The notes beneath the pieces were generated by a model, which saw only the letters and a program-made list of their open reading frames with translations, was not told the origin of the DNA and did not search any database. A DNA stretch of 64,000 nucleotides from Cyclobacteriaceae bacterium (lineage in GTDB: Bacteria; Bacteroidota; Bacteroidia; Cytophagales; Cyclobacteriaceae): positions 1 through 64,000 of the forward strand of contig JAEUUE010000060.1 of assembly GCA_016787605.1 (NCBI GenBank). Direction: 5' to 3'. Position numbers and translations under genes: made by a program. This document shows, piece after piece, positions 1-8,449 of the stretch (positions within the stretch are counted from its first letter, which is position 1; each line of letters starts with the position of its first letter).

Positions 1-1854
1 GCCGTCGATTCCATCAATGCACTCATCCGCATCCATTGCCCATCTCCGCTGAAGGTGACGTATGCCGGCGAAGCCTCAACCATCACCACGACAAAACCCA
101 TCGAAGTAAATGCCAACGGCCTGCTCCTGAATCCCTCCGTGGTGAGTGTGCATGGCGGCATGGCTAAGCCAGGCCTGGTCAACCAGCTTCCCCTCGACTT
201 CAGGCCGGTCAAAGATGTGGAGGCAGAATTCGCGGAAGCGATGCGCTACTTCTACGAGAAAGTATATGTGCATACCGACAAGCCTTACTACTACGCCGGC
301 GAACCGCTTTGGTTGAAAGCCTATATCAATTATTACCAGCGGGACTACAGCGATTCGCTGAGCAAGGTGCTCCATGTGGAATTGATCAGCTCAACTACCG
401 AAGTGCTGGCCTACCGGCGCCTACCCATTGACCGCGGCATGAGTTACGGCGACCTGGTGATTCCCAGCCACCTGCCCGAAGGCAAGTACTACCTGCGCGC
501 CTATACGAATCTCCGTCTCAACTTCGGCGATGTCGGGATTTTTACCAAGCCCATTCACGTGCTGAATTCCAAAACCCTGGTCAAGCCGGATACCTCCTAC
601 CAGTCACCACCCGATGCCGGCCTGGAAATTATCCCCGACAAAGACGCGTACAAGATTCATGACAAGATCGCCTTCCGCATCCAGCTCGACAGCGGCCTTA
701 ACGCGGCGAACCTGAGCGTGTCCGTTACCGATGCCGCCCAGGTAATTCCCGTCCGCGAACCTTCCATTCTTGACGGGTACCCTATTGTGGCGAAAGAAAT
801 ACCCTGGATCAAGGAGCTGACCTATCGCGTGGAGCGCGGCGTAAGCTTCGATGCCCAGTTTGTCAACAACCAGGGACGGGGTGAAAAAGCCATGCTCACC
901 TTCTTTCAGTTCAAGACAGGTGAGGTCCTGCTGGTAGAAACAGAAAATGACGGGCGCTTCTGGCAAACGGGATTGATGCAGCCCGACAGCACTGCCTACT
1001 CCTGGAAAGCAGACAAAGCCCGTAACAAACCGTATGGCAGCGTGGTCATTCAGCCAAGGAGGACTCCGAATCTCGAACCGGTGGCGGGGCCCAAATTGGA
1101 ATTCATTCGGCCCGGCGACCAGGTCGCCTCCGACCCGGAACTGGGAAGGGGAAGCCGGTTGTTAAACCTCGTTGAAATCACCGACTCCAGGATCAGCACG
1201 GTCCCCGCAGAAAGTGCAAAGTCCCGGCCCTTTGGAAGGGCCAATTACGTCCTTACGTCTCAGCAATTGAATGTCAATTCCGGCAACCTCCTGTTGTCGC
1301 TGGTGGGCAAAGTTCCGGGGCTCGTCGTAAGCCCCACGCAGCGGGTCATCTATTTTAAGCGTTCCGAGGCCGCCTCCATTCTCAACACCGGGTTCCCGCT
1401 GGTTACGATCAATGACCAGCCTATGGGCGGCGATCCGTATTCCACCCTGGAGTCGATTGATTTCAACATCATCGAATCGATCGAGTTCCATAATCGGATC
1501 AACTCGATGTATGGAACTGCCGGCGCCTTTGGCGTGATCGCGGTGTACACCAAGACCGGAGCATCCGGAATGGGCAACCCGGACCCCACACTGCAGACGA
1601 TCGCGCTGCCAGGATTTTCACCGTCGCGCATTTTCCCTTCACCCGATTACGAGAAGTCGCCACCGAAAGGACCCGATCAACGCTCCACGCTCTACTGGAA
1701 TCCCTCGATTCAAACGGATCCATTGACGGGCAAGTCTGCCTTTTCCTTCTTCGCCGCCGATCTTCCCGGCATGTACCGCGTGGTGGTTGAAGGTGTTACC
1801 GCGGATGGTTGGCCATTGAGGGCGGAGACATTTGTTGTGGTGGAGGATCGGTAG
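1..1854 (+). CDS. MG2/TonB-plug domain protein, 5' end missing
   Basis: The reading frame is open from base 1, so the gene begins upstream of the window; a GTG at 55 is only an internal codon. About 617 residues are visible. Around nt 262-600 there is an alpha-2-macroglobulin MG2-like segment (VYVHTDKPYYYAGEPLWLKA), typical of Bacteroidota cell-surface proteins that carry a macroglobulin domain ahead of a TonB-receptor plug. Around nt 1267-1560 there is a plug-like stretch (LLLSLVGKVPGLVV, then SMYGTAGAFGVIAVYTK), as in TonB-dependent receptor plugs, but no beta-barrel follows. The C-terminus (SAFSFFAADLPGMYRVVVEG) reads as a beta-sandwich. Family members are usually exported to the envelope; the substrate is unknown. 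An FtsX-type permease gene starts about 150 nt downstream on the same strand. Confidence 0.75.
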   Translation, partial: AVDSINALIRIHCPSPLKVTYAGEASTITTTKPIEVNANGLLLNPSVVSVHGGMAKPGLVNQLPLDFRPVKDVEAEFAEAMRYFYEKVYVHTDKPYYYAGEPLWLKAYINYYQRDYSDSLSKVLHVELISSTTEVLAYRRLPIDRGMSYGDLVIPSHLPEGKYYLRAYTNLRLNFGDVGIFTKPIHVLNSKTLVKPDTSYQSPPDAGLEIIPDKDAYKIHDKIAFRIQLDSGLNAANLSVSVTDAAQVIPVREPSILDGYPIVAKEIPWIKELTYRVERGVSFDAQFVNNQGRGEKAMLTFFQFKTGEVLLVETENDGRFWQTGLMQPDSTAYSWKADKARNKPYGSVVIQPRRTPNLEPVAGPKLEFIRPGDQVASDPELGRGSRLLNLVEITDSRISTVPAESAKSRPFGRANYVLTSQQLNVNSGNLLLSLVGKVPGLVVSPTQRVIYFKRSEAASILNTGFPLVTINDQPMGGDPYSTLESIDFNIIESIEFHNRINSMYGTAGAFGVIAVYTKTGASGMGNPDPTLQTIALPGFSPSRIFPSPDYEKSPPKGPDQRSTLYWNPSIQTDPLTGKSAFSFFAADLPGMYRVVVEGVTADGWPLRAETFVVVEDR

Positions 1855-2006
1855 TCGGATCTTCCTTCCTCGCTCACCGTCCGCTTTCGAACCACGGTTG
1901 CCCGGAAAAGAACTCACCTCCTGAGCATACGGCCAGAATTCCACGATGGCACAATAAATGCGAACTTAGTCTGACCCTTGGAGCAGTCACCCTAAACCCA
2001 CCGCCT

Positions 2007-4370
2007 ATGGTTCGCAACTTCCTGCTTATCACGCTGCGAAACTTCCGCCGATACAAGGGCTTCACGGCGATCAACCTGTCGGGGCTGGCCCTTGGGCTTT
2101 CCTGCAGTATCTTCATTCTCCTCTGGGTGGTTGACGAACTGAGCTTCGATGGCTTCCACGAAAACGGCGACCGTCTATATAGGATTCTCAAGCGCGACTT
2201 TTTCGCCCAGGGGCGCGTGGAGGTCTATCCGCAGGGTCCCGGTATCCTGGTGGATGCGCTCAAGGCGGAAATTCCCGAAATCGAAATGGGCTCGCAGATC
2301 TCCTGGGAGCATCATGACCTGATCACCGTAGGGACCGAATCAAATAAAGAATCCGGCCGATATGTGCAGCCTGACTTCCTCCGGATGTTCAGCTACCCGT
2401 TTCTGCGTGGCGACGCCTCTATCGCCCTGGAGACACCGACCAGTATTGTCATTTCGGAAAGGCTGGCCGACAAGTACTTCCCGAACGAGGATCCCGTCGG
2501 CAAATCCTTGCGTGTGAATCGAAAAGAAGAGTACCAGATCACAGGCGTTTTCAAAGACATTCCACGCCATTCCAGTGTCCGGTTTGATTACCTGCTTCAT
2601 TGGGACGTATTCCTTGCCCACAACGAATGGGCAAAGGAATGGGAAAACAATGCGCCCAGGGCTTACGTCATGCTGCTTGACCCGAAACAACGGGAAGCAG
2701 TCGACGGGAAGATCAAGGACTTCGTACACAAACGGGTGTCCGATCCCAAAACAGATATCAGCGAGTTATTCCTTCAGCCCTACGAAGAAGCCTATTTGTA
2801 CTCCCGCTTCACGAATGGCCAACAGGATGGCGGGCGCATTGACTATGTCCGGACTTTTTCACTCGTTGCTGTAGTCGTGCTGCTGATCGCATGCATCAAC
2901 TTCATGAACCTGGCCACCGCTCAATCGATGCGGCGATCCAAAGAAATCGGCATCCGCAAGGCAACCGGCGCATCCCGGAAATGGCTGGTGACCCAATTCC
3001 TGGGCGAAGCATTTGTGTTTTCAGTCATCGGGCTGGCCCTGGCCCTCCTGCTTGTCGAACTCGCCATGCCCACCTTCCGTCTGATCACGGAAAAGGACCT
3101 GGAAATTCCGTACGGGGATTACTTCTTTCTTTCTGCGCTCGGGGGCATCGCGTTGATTACCGCCCTGCTTTCCGGGATCTACCCGGCGCTTTTCCTGTCG
3201 TCATTCAACATTGTAAAGGTCCTGAAGGGAACGTTGAAATTTGGTTCAAACTCAATGCTCCTCCGCAAAGGCATGGTGGTCTTCCAGTTCAGCCTGACGA
3301 TCGTCCTGATATTCTGTACCGTGGTTGTCTACAGGCAAATGCAGTATATCCAGTCGAAAAACCTGGGCTTCGACAGGGAGAACCTCATCGTCGTGAATTT
3401 TGAAAACAACCAGGAGGTTAATCTCACAGGGATCCTGAATGAGTCGCTCCATGTGCCCGGCGTAAAATCGGCTACGATCTCCACTACGCCTCCGCTTGCC
3501 TCGGGCAATTCGACAACGTCCGTTGATTGGCCGGGGAAACCGGACGATCTTCAGATGGCCATTACCCAAATGGCTGTGGGCTATGACTATTTGTCGACGA
3601 TGGGCATCCGGCTAAAAGAGGGGCGCGACTTCTCCCGCGATTTTCCGTCCGACAGCACCGCCTATGTCGTGAACGAAGAAGCGGTAAAGAAGATGAACCT
3701 GGAAAATCCGCTGGGACAGGTGATTACGTTCTGGAGCCGACCCGGGCCCATTATCGGGATCATGGAAGACTATCACATCAGCTCGTTTCATGATCCGATT
3801 GAACCCATCATTCTTCACCTCCATCCGCAATGGAGCAACCTGATGATTGCCCGGGCAGAAGCGGGCAAGACCACCGAGGCTTTGGAGGGGATCAGAAACG
3901 TCGTCAACAAGATCAATCCCCAGTTCCCATTCGACTACCGGTTTGTGGATGATACGTTCAACGACCTCTACCGCAGTGAAACCACGGTGGGCACGCTGGC
4001 CAACTATTTCGCCGGCCTGGCCATCTTCATTTCCTGTCTCGGTCTGCTGGGCCTGATCATCTTTTCCGCCGAGCAGCGCACCAAAGAGATTGGCGTGCGC
4101 AAGGTGCTTGGCGCCTCCGTCTCCTCCATTTACGGATTGCTGTCCAGGGACTTCATTGTCCTGGTCGTCCTGGCATTCGTGCTCTCTGCACCCGTGGCCT
4201 GGTGGCTGATGAACGAATGGCTCTCCGGATTTGCTTACCGCACCACCATTACGCTCACGGTATTTGTTATGGCCGGCGTGGTCGCCCTCGGCATTGCCCT
4301 GCTGACGATCAGTTACCAGGCGCTGAGGGCCGCGCTGGAAAATCCGGTCAAATCGCTACGGAGCGAGTAA
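2007..4370 (+). CDS. MacB/FtsX-type ABC transporter permease
   Basis: This is a 787-aa integral membrane permease. I chose the ATG at 2007 because MVRNFLLITLRNFRRYKGF is the standard amphipathic start of this family; the frame is open further upstream but that stretch does not look like protein. Order: TM1 (about 20-40), MacB-type periplasmic core domain (50-250), three TM helices with the coupling motif KEIGIRKATGASRKW, a second periplasmic core, and three final TM helices with KEIGVRKVLGASVSS. It is thus a duplicated permease, as is usual for these Bacteroidota proteins, and needs a separate ATPase that is not in the window. The substrate is unknown; relatives act in efflux or lipoprotein/mechanotransmission systems. 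A paralog is at 45019-47421. Confidence 0.88.
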   Translation: MVRNFLLITLRNFRRYKGFTAINLSGLALGLSCSIFILLWVVDELSFDGFHENGDRLYRILKRDFFAQGRVEVYPQGPGILVDALKAEIPEIEMGSQISWEHHDLITVGTESNKESGRYVQPDFLRMFSYPFLRGDASIALETPTSIVISERLADKYFPNEDPVGKSLRVNRKEEYQITGVFKDIPRHSSVRFDYLLHWDVFLAHNEWAKEWENNAPRAYVMLLDPKQREAVDGKIKDFVHKRVSDPKTDISELFLQPYEEAYLYSRFTNGQQDGGRIDYVRTFSLVAVVVLLIACINFMNLATAQSMRRSKEIGIRKATGASRKWLVTQFLGEAFVFSVIGLALALLLVELAMPTFRLITEKDLEIPYGDYFFLSALGGIALITALLSGIYPALFLSSFNIVKVLKGTLKFGSNSMLLRKGMVVFQFSLTIVLIFCTVVVYRQMQYIQSKNLGFDRENLIVVNFENNQEVNLTGILNESLHVPGVKSATISTTPPLASGNSTTSVDWPGKPDDLQMAITQMAVGYDYLSTMGIRLKEGRDFSRDFPSDSTAYVVNEEAVKKMNLENPLGQVITFWSRPGPIIGIMEDYHISSFHDPIEPIILHLHPQWSNLMIARAEAGKTTEALEGIRNVVNKINPQFPFDYRFVDDTFNDLYRSETTVGTLANYFAGLAIFISCLGLLGLIIFSAEQRTKEIGVRKVLGASVSSIYGLLSRDFIVLVVLAFVLSAPVAWWLMNEWLSGFAYRTTITLTVFVMAGVVALGIALLTISYQALRAALENPVKSLRSE

Positions 4371-4534
4371 CCGAACCACCGACTTTCCGTCGCTGCTCTT
4401 CAAAGAACCTGATTGGAATAGCTTCATTTTGTGCTCGTCTTCATCCTGCTTTCAATGCCTCTGGGGAATCTCGGACTAGAATCTCCGATTATTAACACTA
4501 CCTTACGTGGCTATACTGCAGCAAAAGCATCAAA

Positions 4535-5557
4535 ATGTCGTTTATTGACCATGTTCTTGAGGTTCCTTCGTATGGATGGGCTGACAAAAACGGAAAACTG
4601 ATTACACCAACACTCAAGCAATTGTGGGGGGAAGCCTTTTTTCGCACAAATATTTTTCACTCGAAAAGAAACTGGATTCCGTTCATCAACTGGTTCACGG
4701 CAATATGCATGCTCCCGTTTCTCTATTTCTTCCTGGCGTACTACATTTCCTGGCCCCTGGTGGCGGCCACGTTTGTTTACGGGATGGTCATCATGAGCAC
4801 GCACGGAACCATTTGGTTTCACCGGTATTGCACCCATCGCGCGTACACGTTCAGTCACCCGGTATGGCGTTTCATCACCCAAAACCTGGTGCTGCGGACG
4901 TTCGCGGAAGAGGTCTACGTGGTGTCGCACCATGTTCATCACCTGAAATCCGATCAGCCCGGCGACCCGTACAACTCCAACGCCGGGATCATGTACTGCA
5001 TGCTGTCGGATGTCAATCACCAGTCGATCGCCAAAAACCTGGATGAATCCAGCTACAAGAAAGCCAGTCACTTCCTGAGTCACACAGGCGTGCGGCTCAA
5101 CTCCTATGCCCAGTACCTCAAGTGGGGTTCCATTGCTTCCCCGTTTTATGTAGTTGCACTCTGGCTCCTGAACTGGGGGTTCTGGTATGGCGCTTTCTAC
5201 CTCCTGGGAGGTCATGGACTCGCCTGCGGCCTGTTTACCGGCGCTTTGTTCTGGTTCGTGTTAGTGCGGGCCTTCAACTACACCGGGCATGGCGGAGGCA
5301 AAGTGAAGCATGTGGACGGCGTGGACTTCGACCGCAGCAATCTCTCCATCAATCAGAATCGACCGGGTTTCCTATCGGGTGAATGGCACAACAACCATCA
5401 CTTGTATCCCGAAAGTGCCCGCGCCGGATTTCTTCCCTACCAGCTGGACCTGGCCTGGATCTACATCTATGGCCTGCACAAGCTGGGCGCCATCTCCCGG
5501 TATACCGATTCAAAGAAGCAATTCCTTGAGCGATTTGGGCTGAAAGCTGAAGGTTGA
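4535..5557 (+). CDS. Acyl-CoA / fatty acid desaturase
   Basis: This 340-aa membrane di-iron desaturase should introduce a double bond into a fatty acyl chain in the inner membrane. All three histidine boxes are present: HRYCTH at residues 96-101, HHVHH at 132-136 and HNNHH at 285-289, the HX4H/HXXHH/HXXHH pattern of stearoyl-CoA-type desaturases. Hydrophobic pairs flank them (about 50-85 and 197-245). The last residues (LKAEG) are encoded by the beginning of a heptanucleotide array that continues past the stop codon (see 5539-5587), so the C-terminus may have been altered by repeat growth. It stands alone between the permease and the sigma-factor operon. The substrate position cannot be read from sequence. 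Confidence 0.9.
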   Translation: MSFIDHVLEVPSYGWADKNGKLITPTLKQLWGEAFFRTNIFHSKRNWIPFINWFTAICMLPFLYFFLAYYISWPLVAATFVYGMVIMSTHGTIWFHRYCTHRAYTFSHPVWRFITQNLVLRTFAEEVYVVSHHVHHLKSDQPGDPYNSNAGIMYCMLSDVNHQSIAKNLDESSYKKASHFLSHTGVRLNSYAQYLKWGSIASPFYVVALWLLNWGFWYGAFYLLGGHGLACGLFTGALFWFVLVRAFNYTGHGGGKVKHVDGVDFDRSNLSINQNRPGFLSGEWHNNHHLYPESARAGFLPYQLDLAWIYIYGLHKLGAISRYTDSKKQFLERFGLKAEG

Positions 5558-5587
5558 AAGCTAAAGGCTAAAGACTGAAGGCTGGGA
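5539..5587. repeat. Heptanucleotide array, 7 units
   Basis: Seven consecutive 7-nt units can be read: GCTGAAA, GCTGAAG, GTTGAAA, GCTAAAG, GCTAAAG, ACTGAAG, GCTGGGA. The first 19 nt are inside the desaturase gene and contain its stop codon (5555-5557). Period 7 is not a multiple of 3, so growth of the array shifts the reading frame of the gene end. Two other arrays with the same period but different sequence are at 60292-60339 and 60418-60668. Confidence 0.85.
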
Positions 5588-5677
5588 GTGCCGAGCTTTT
5601 GGCTTTTCCCACATGGCCGCGAAGGCAATTGAGGGGTTCATTTTTTGGGTTAACTTCACTTCCCATAAACCCTACTA

Positions 5678-6265
5678 TTGACACCTGAACTGGATCCCGA
5701 GAACTGGCTGCCCAACTATGGCGATTACCTGTACTCGTATTGCCTGCAGCGAGTCAATCATCCGGAAACCGCCGAGGACATCGTACAGGAAACCCTGGTA
5801 GCTGCCCTCAGAGCGAAAGATGGCTTCAAGGGAGAAAGCTCCGAAGCTACCTGGCTGGTAGCCATCCTGAAAAACAAGATCACGGACTTCTACCGTAAAA
5901 AGGATGTTCTGAAGGAAGCCGGGGACTACCTCGAAAGCACCGAGAAGGAATTTTCGGAGTACTTCTTCGACGCCTCGAATGGCCATTGGCTGCGTGAAGC
6001 AGCACCCCAATCCTGGAGCGATTCTGCTGACGCCGGGCTTGAAAAAGCTGAATTTGACCAGGTCCTGCGAAAATGCCTCGAAAAAATGCCACCGAAACTG
6101 GCTCCAGTATTTATCGCCAGATTCTTCGACGATGAGGATTCTGAGACGATTTGTAAGGTTCATCGAATCTCTCCGTCTAACTATTGGGTAATCATGCACC
6201 GGGCCAAATTGTTGCTCCGGGCCTGCCTCGAAAGAAACTGGTTTCTATCCGCTTCCCCGAAATGA
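5678..6265 (+). CDS. Sigma-70 family (ECF-like) RNA polymerase sigma factor
   Basis: This 195-aa protein has sigma region 2 (about 12-75: YLYSYCLQRVNHPETAEDIVQ, ending in ILKNKITDFYRKK) and a helix-turn-helix region 4 (about 125-185, ending in SNYWVIMHRAKLLLRACL). It should direct RNA polymerase to a specific promoter set. The start is TTG at 5678; I see no in-frame ATG that would keep region 2 intact, so the start is moderately certain. The stop overlaps the start of the zinc-finger gene (ATGA, 6262-6265), implying translational coupling to its likely anti-sigma factor. The whole set resembles the Bacteroidota sigma-factor family I remember as TIGR02943, but I cannot confirm this here. The signal it answers to is unknown. 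Confidence 0.88.
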   Translation: MTPELDPENWLPNYGDYLYSYCLQRVNHPETAEDIVQETLVAALRAKDGFKGESSEATWLVAILKNKITDFYRKKDVLKEAGDYLESTEKEFSEYFFDASNGHWLREAAPQSWSDSADAGLEKAEFDQVLRKCLEKMPPKLAPVFIARFFDDEDSETICKVHRISPSNYWVIMHRAKLLLRACLERNWFLSASPK

Positions 6266-6537
6266 TCAAACCGTTCAAGAAGACGCTTTACAACTGCAAA
6301 CAGGCGACCCTGCTGTCCGTCAAAAGGGAAGAAGGGCGCATTTCGCTGGTCGAGCGGGTGAGCCTGGCCTATCATCTCCTGCACTGCGAACCCTGCAGGA
6401 AGTTCATCGCTCAGTGGCTCCTGCTGAAACAATCTGCGCCTCCCTTCGAAGCCCGCTCGCTCGATCGTCCTGCTTACACCTTGCCCAGGGAGGCCAGGGA
6501 GAGGATTCAGCAGCAACTCAACCTGTTGAATTCCTGA
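6262..6537 (+). CDS. Small zinc-finger protein, probable anti-sigma factor
   Basis: This 91-aa soluble protein has the zf-HC2 anti-sigma signature: a Cys near residue 12 (YNCKQATLLSVKREEGRIS), then an Arg/Val-rich helix and HLLHCEPCRKF, which gives H-x3-C-x2-C. No transmembrane helix is visible, so it would be a cytoplasmic (ZAS-like) anti-sigma factor whose zinc site could sense redox or metals. Its ATG overlaps the stop of the sigma-factor gene in an ATGA junction, the normal arrangement for sigma/anti-sigma pairs. The gap to the next gene is 71 nt. Binding to the upstream sigma factor is inferred from order only. Confidence 0.82.
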   Translation: MIKPFKKTLYNCKQATLLSVKREEGRISLVERVSLAYHLLHCEPCRKFIAQWLLLKQSAPPFEARSLDRPAYTLPREARERIQQQLNLLNS

Positions 6538-6608
6538 CAAAATACGGCTGGTCTTGTAAGGTGTGACCGCTCGCCTCGTCTAACGGGTTGTAACGCAAAT
6601 CAACCCAC

Positions 6609-7046
6609 ATGAAATATCTCATCCCTGCAGTCTTATGGCTGGCGCTGGCCTCTCATGCACAATCACAACCCATCTTCAGCCTCAACGGGGTGGCCATCCG
6701 TGGCTATGATCCCGTGGCTTATTTCACGGAGAATCAACCGGTGGAAGGGCGACCCGAATTCAGCTTTCTATGGCAAGGGGCAGAATGGCGCTTCAAGGAC
6801 CAGGCCAACCGTGATCTCTTCAGAGAGAACCCGGAGAAGTACGCACCACAGTTTGGCGGATTTTGCGCGTATGGCGTCAGCGAAAATCATAAATCCCCTA
6901 CCGATCCCTATGCGTTCACGGTAATCGATGAAAAGCTTTACCTGAACTACAGCCCGAAAGTGAAGCAACTGTGGTCCAAGGATCGTGAGATGCATATCCA
7001 GCGGGCAGAAACCAATTGGCCCATCCTGTTGAACCGCAAAGACTGA
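6609..7046 (+). CDS. Secreted YHS domain protein (copy 1)
   Basis: This 145-aa protein has a signal peptide (MKYLIPAVLWLALASHAQSQ) followed by one YHS domain: GYDPVAYF, then AEWRFKDQANRDLF, NPEKYAPQFGGFCAYGV and a tail with YLNYSPKVKQLW. Secreted YHS proteins of this length are common in Bacteroidota and proteobacteria and are thought to bind metal, but their role is not settled. It opens a tight run of four genes: 4 nt separate it from copy 2. The two copies share the same layout but are clearly diverged, so this is an old tandem duplication. Regulation by the upstream sigma factor is possible and not shown. Confidence 0.9.
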   Translation: MKYLIPAVLWLALASHAQSQPIFSLNGVAIRGYDPVAYFTENQPVEGRPEFSFLWQGAEWRFKDQANRDLFRENPEKYAPQFGGFCAYGVSENHKSPTDPYAFTVIDEKLYLNYSPKVKQLWSKDREMHIQRAETNWPILLNRKD

Positions 7047-7050
7047 TCCG

Positions 7051-7506
7051 ATGAAAAGAATATTTCTTGCCCTGTGCCTGATGGCCAGTGTTACGGCCAG
7101 TTGGGGACAGGCCGCCAATCTCAATCTCCACGACGGGCTCGCTCTGCAGGGCTATGACCCGGTTTCCTACTTTCTTCAGCAGAAAGCGACAAAAGGCCGG
7201 AGCGAGTTGTCTTACCAGCACGAAGGAGCCATCTACCATTTCGCTTCAGCGAGCAACCGAAACAGGTTCGTCCAAAATCCCACCGCCTATTTGCCTCAAT
7301 ACGGGGGTTGGTGCGCCTATGCCATGGGCGCTACCGGCGAAAAAGTGGAAGTCGATCCTGAAACTTTCAAAGTCACCGGGGGAAAACTGTACCTGTTCTA
7401 CAACCGGTTCTTCAACAATACCCTGCCCAAATGGAACAAAGATGAATCTTCCCTGAAGACGAAAGCTGACCGCCACTGGAATGATATCCTCCTCTCTAAA
7501 CCCTGA
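7051..7506 (+). CDS. Secreted YHS domain protein (copy 2)
   Basis: This 151-aa paralog of the preceding gene has a signal peptide (MKRIFLALCLMASVTASWGQ) and a YHS domain (GYDPVSYF, YHFASASNRNRF, NPTAYLPQYGGWCAYAMG). The FCAY/WCAY core Cys is kept in both copies, while the N-terminal strand and the loop after the core differ (GATGEKVEVD against ENHKSPTD), suggesting different ligands or partners. It lies 4 nt after copy 1 and 3 nt before the DoxX gene, so the three are surely co-transcribed. The product should act in the periplasm. Confidence 0.9.
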   Translation: MKRIFLALCLMASVTASWGQAANLNLHDGLALQGYDPVSYFLQQKATKGRSELSYQHEGAIYHFASASNRNRFVQNPTAYLPQYGGWCAYAMGATGEKVEVDPETFKVTGGKLYLFYNRFFNNTLPKWNKDESSLKTKADRHWNDILLSKP

Positions 7507-7509
7507 AAC

Positions 7510-7899
7510 ATGAAAAAATACCTGTCGATTGCCCTGCGAATAGTCGCCGCTGCGATCATGCTGCAAACACTCTACTTCAAGTTCACGGCCGCCCCCGAAT
7601 CCGTTTACATCTTTTCCCAGGCAGGCATTGAGCCCTGGGGACGAATCGGAACAGGAGTGGCCGAACTTATCGCCTCCCTTCTGCTCCTCGTACCGCGAAC
7701 CATAGCGTTGGGGGCGGCGGTTTCCCTTGGCCTCATGGCGGGCGCCCTGGCCACGCACTTGTTGATCCTGGGCATTGAGGTGCAGGGCGACGGCGGGCAG
7801 TTGTTTGCCTATGCCCTGATTGTTTTCCTCTCGTCCTCTGCCCTGATGCTGATTCATTCCGATCAGCTTCTCTCCTACCGCAAAATTCTTTTCAACTAA
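7510..7899 (+). CDS. DoxX-like small membrane protein
   Basis: This 129-aa protein has four hydrophobic segments (about 5-22, 45-63, 67-90, 97-115) in the DoxX/DoxD four-helix arrangement, including TLYFKFTAAPESVYIF near the first helix and GTGVAELIASLLLLVPR in the second. DoxX-family proteins have been linked to oxidative or thiol stress in some bacteria, but no reaction can be assigned here. The stop and the start of the next gene overlap by one base (TAATG), which points to coupled translation. It belongs to the YHS-YHS-DoxX-DinB run. Confidence 0.82.
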   Translation: MKKYLSIALRIVAAAIMLQTLYFKFTAAPESVYIFSQAGIEPWGRIGTGVAELIASLLLLVPRTIALGAAVSLGLMAGALATHLLILGIEVQGDGGQLFAYALIVFLSSSALMLIHSDQLLSYRKILFN

Positions 7900-8408
7900 T
7901 GGGACATCTTCATCAAGCCTGCATCCAGGTGCTGCGCCAACTGGAGTTGGTTGTGGAGGGCATACGCCCGGGGGATTTCAGTCGCACATCCCCTACGCTT
8001 GGCGGTTCGACCATCGGCCAGCACATTCGGCACACGATCGAGTTCTTCCAATGCCTCGAGCACGGTTTGGCCAGTGGGGTGGTCAACTATGACCATCGTG
8101 CCCATGACGAGCTGTTGGAATCGCATCCCGCGCTTGCACTGAGCGCCCTTCAGTCAATACGGAGATTCATGGATCTCCATGTCTCCGACAGGGCTATGGC
8201 GTTACATGCCTGCTATAGGCATCACGAAGAGGAGACTCAGGAGATCGCCACTACCTATTTCCGTGAGCTTGCGTACAACCTGGAACATGCCGTGCATCAT
8301 ATGGCAATCATCCGAATGGGACTGCGTGAGGAGGCCAGCTATGTCCAGCTTCCACCCGATTTTGGGATGGCTGCCTCCACCCTCCGCTACCAGCGGGGGT
8401 TCGCCTAA
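7899..8408 (+). CDS. DinB-like four-helix metal-binding protein
   Basis: This 169-aa protein resembles the DinB/YfiT four-helix-bundle family, whose members bind a divalent metal with three histidines; many are thiol-dependent transferases. Candidate ligands are in IGQHIRHTIEFF near residue 45 and in ELAYNLEHAVHHMAIIRM near residues 125-140. No signal peptide is visible, so it is cytoplasmic. Its ATG overlaps the stop of the DoxX gene by one base. The pairing of a putative thiol-transferase fold with DoxX and two YHS proteins suggests a metal or redox stress function; this is inference. Confidence 0.8.
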   Translation: MGHLHQACIQVLRQLELVVEGIRPGDFSRTSPTLGGSTIGQHIRHTIEFFQCLEHGLASGVVNYDHRAHDELLESHPALALSALQSIRRFMDLHVSDRAMALHACYRHHEEETQEIATTYFRELAYNLEHAVHHMAIIRMGLREEASYVQLPPDFGMAASTLRYQRGFA

Positions 8409-8449
8409 CCTAAAAGTCTATCACCGAAGGATCGCCAACCCTGTCCATC

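Noticed and set aside
1809-2006. Upstream extension of the first FtsX-type permease
   Set aside because: The stretch overlaps the end of the preceding gene and lacks a TM start; the family start is MVRNFLLITLRNF at 2007.
4371-4534. A small RNA or tRNA between the permease and the desaturase
   Set aside because: No cloverleaf or stable hairpin is visible; a TACCTTAC near 4510 is too poor to call a promoter.
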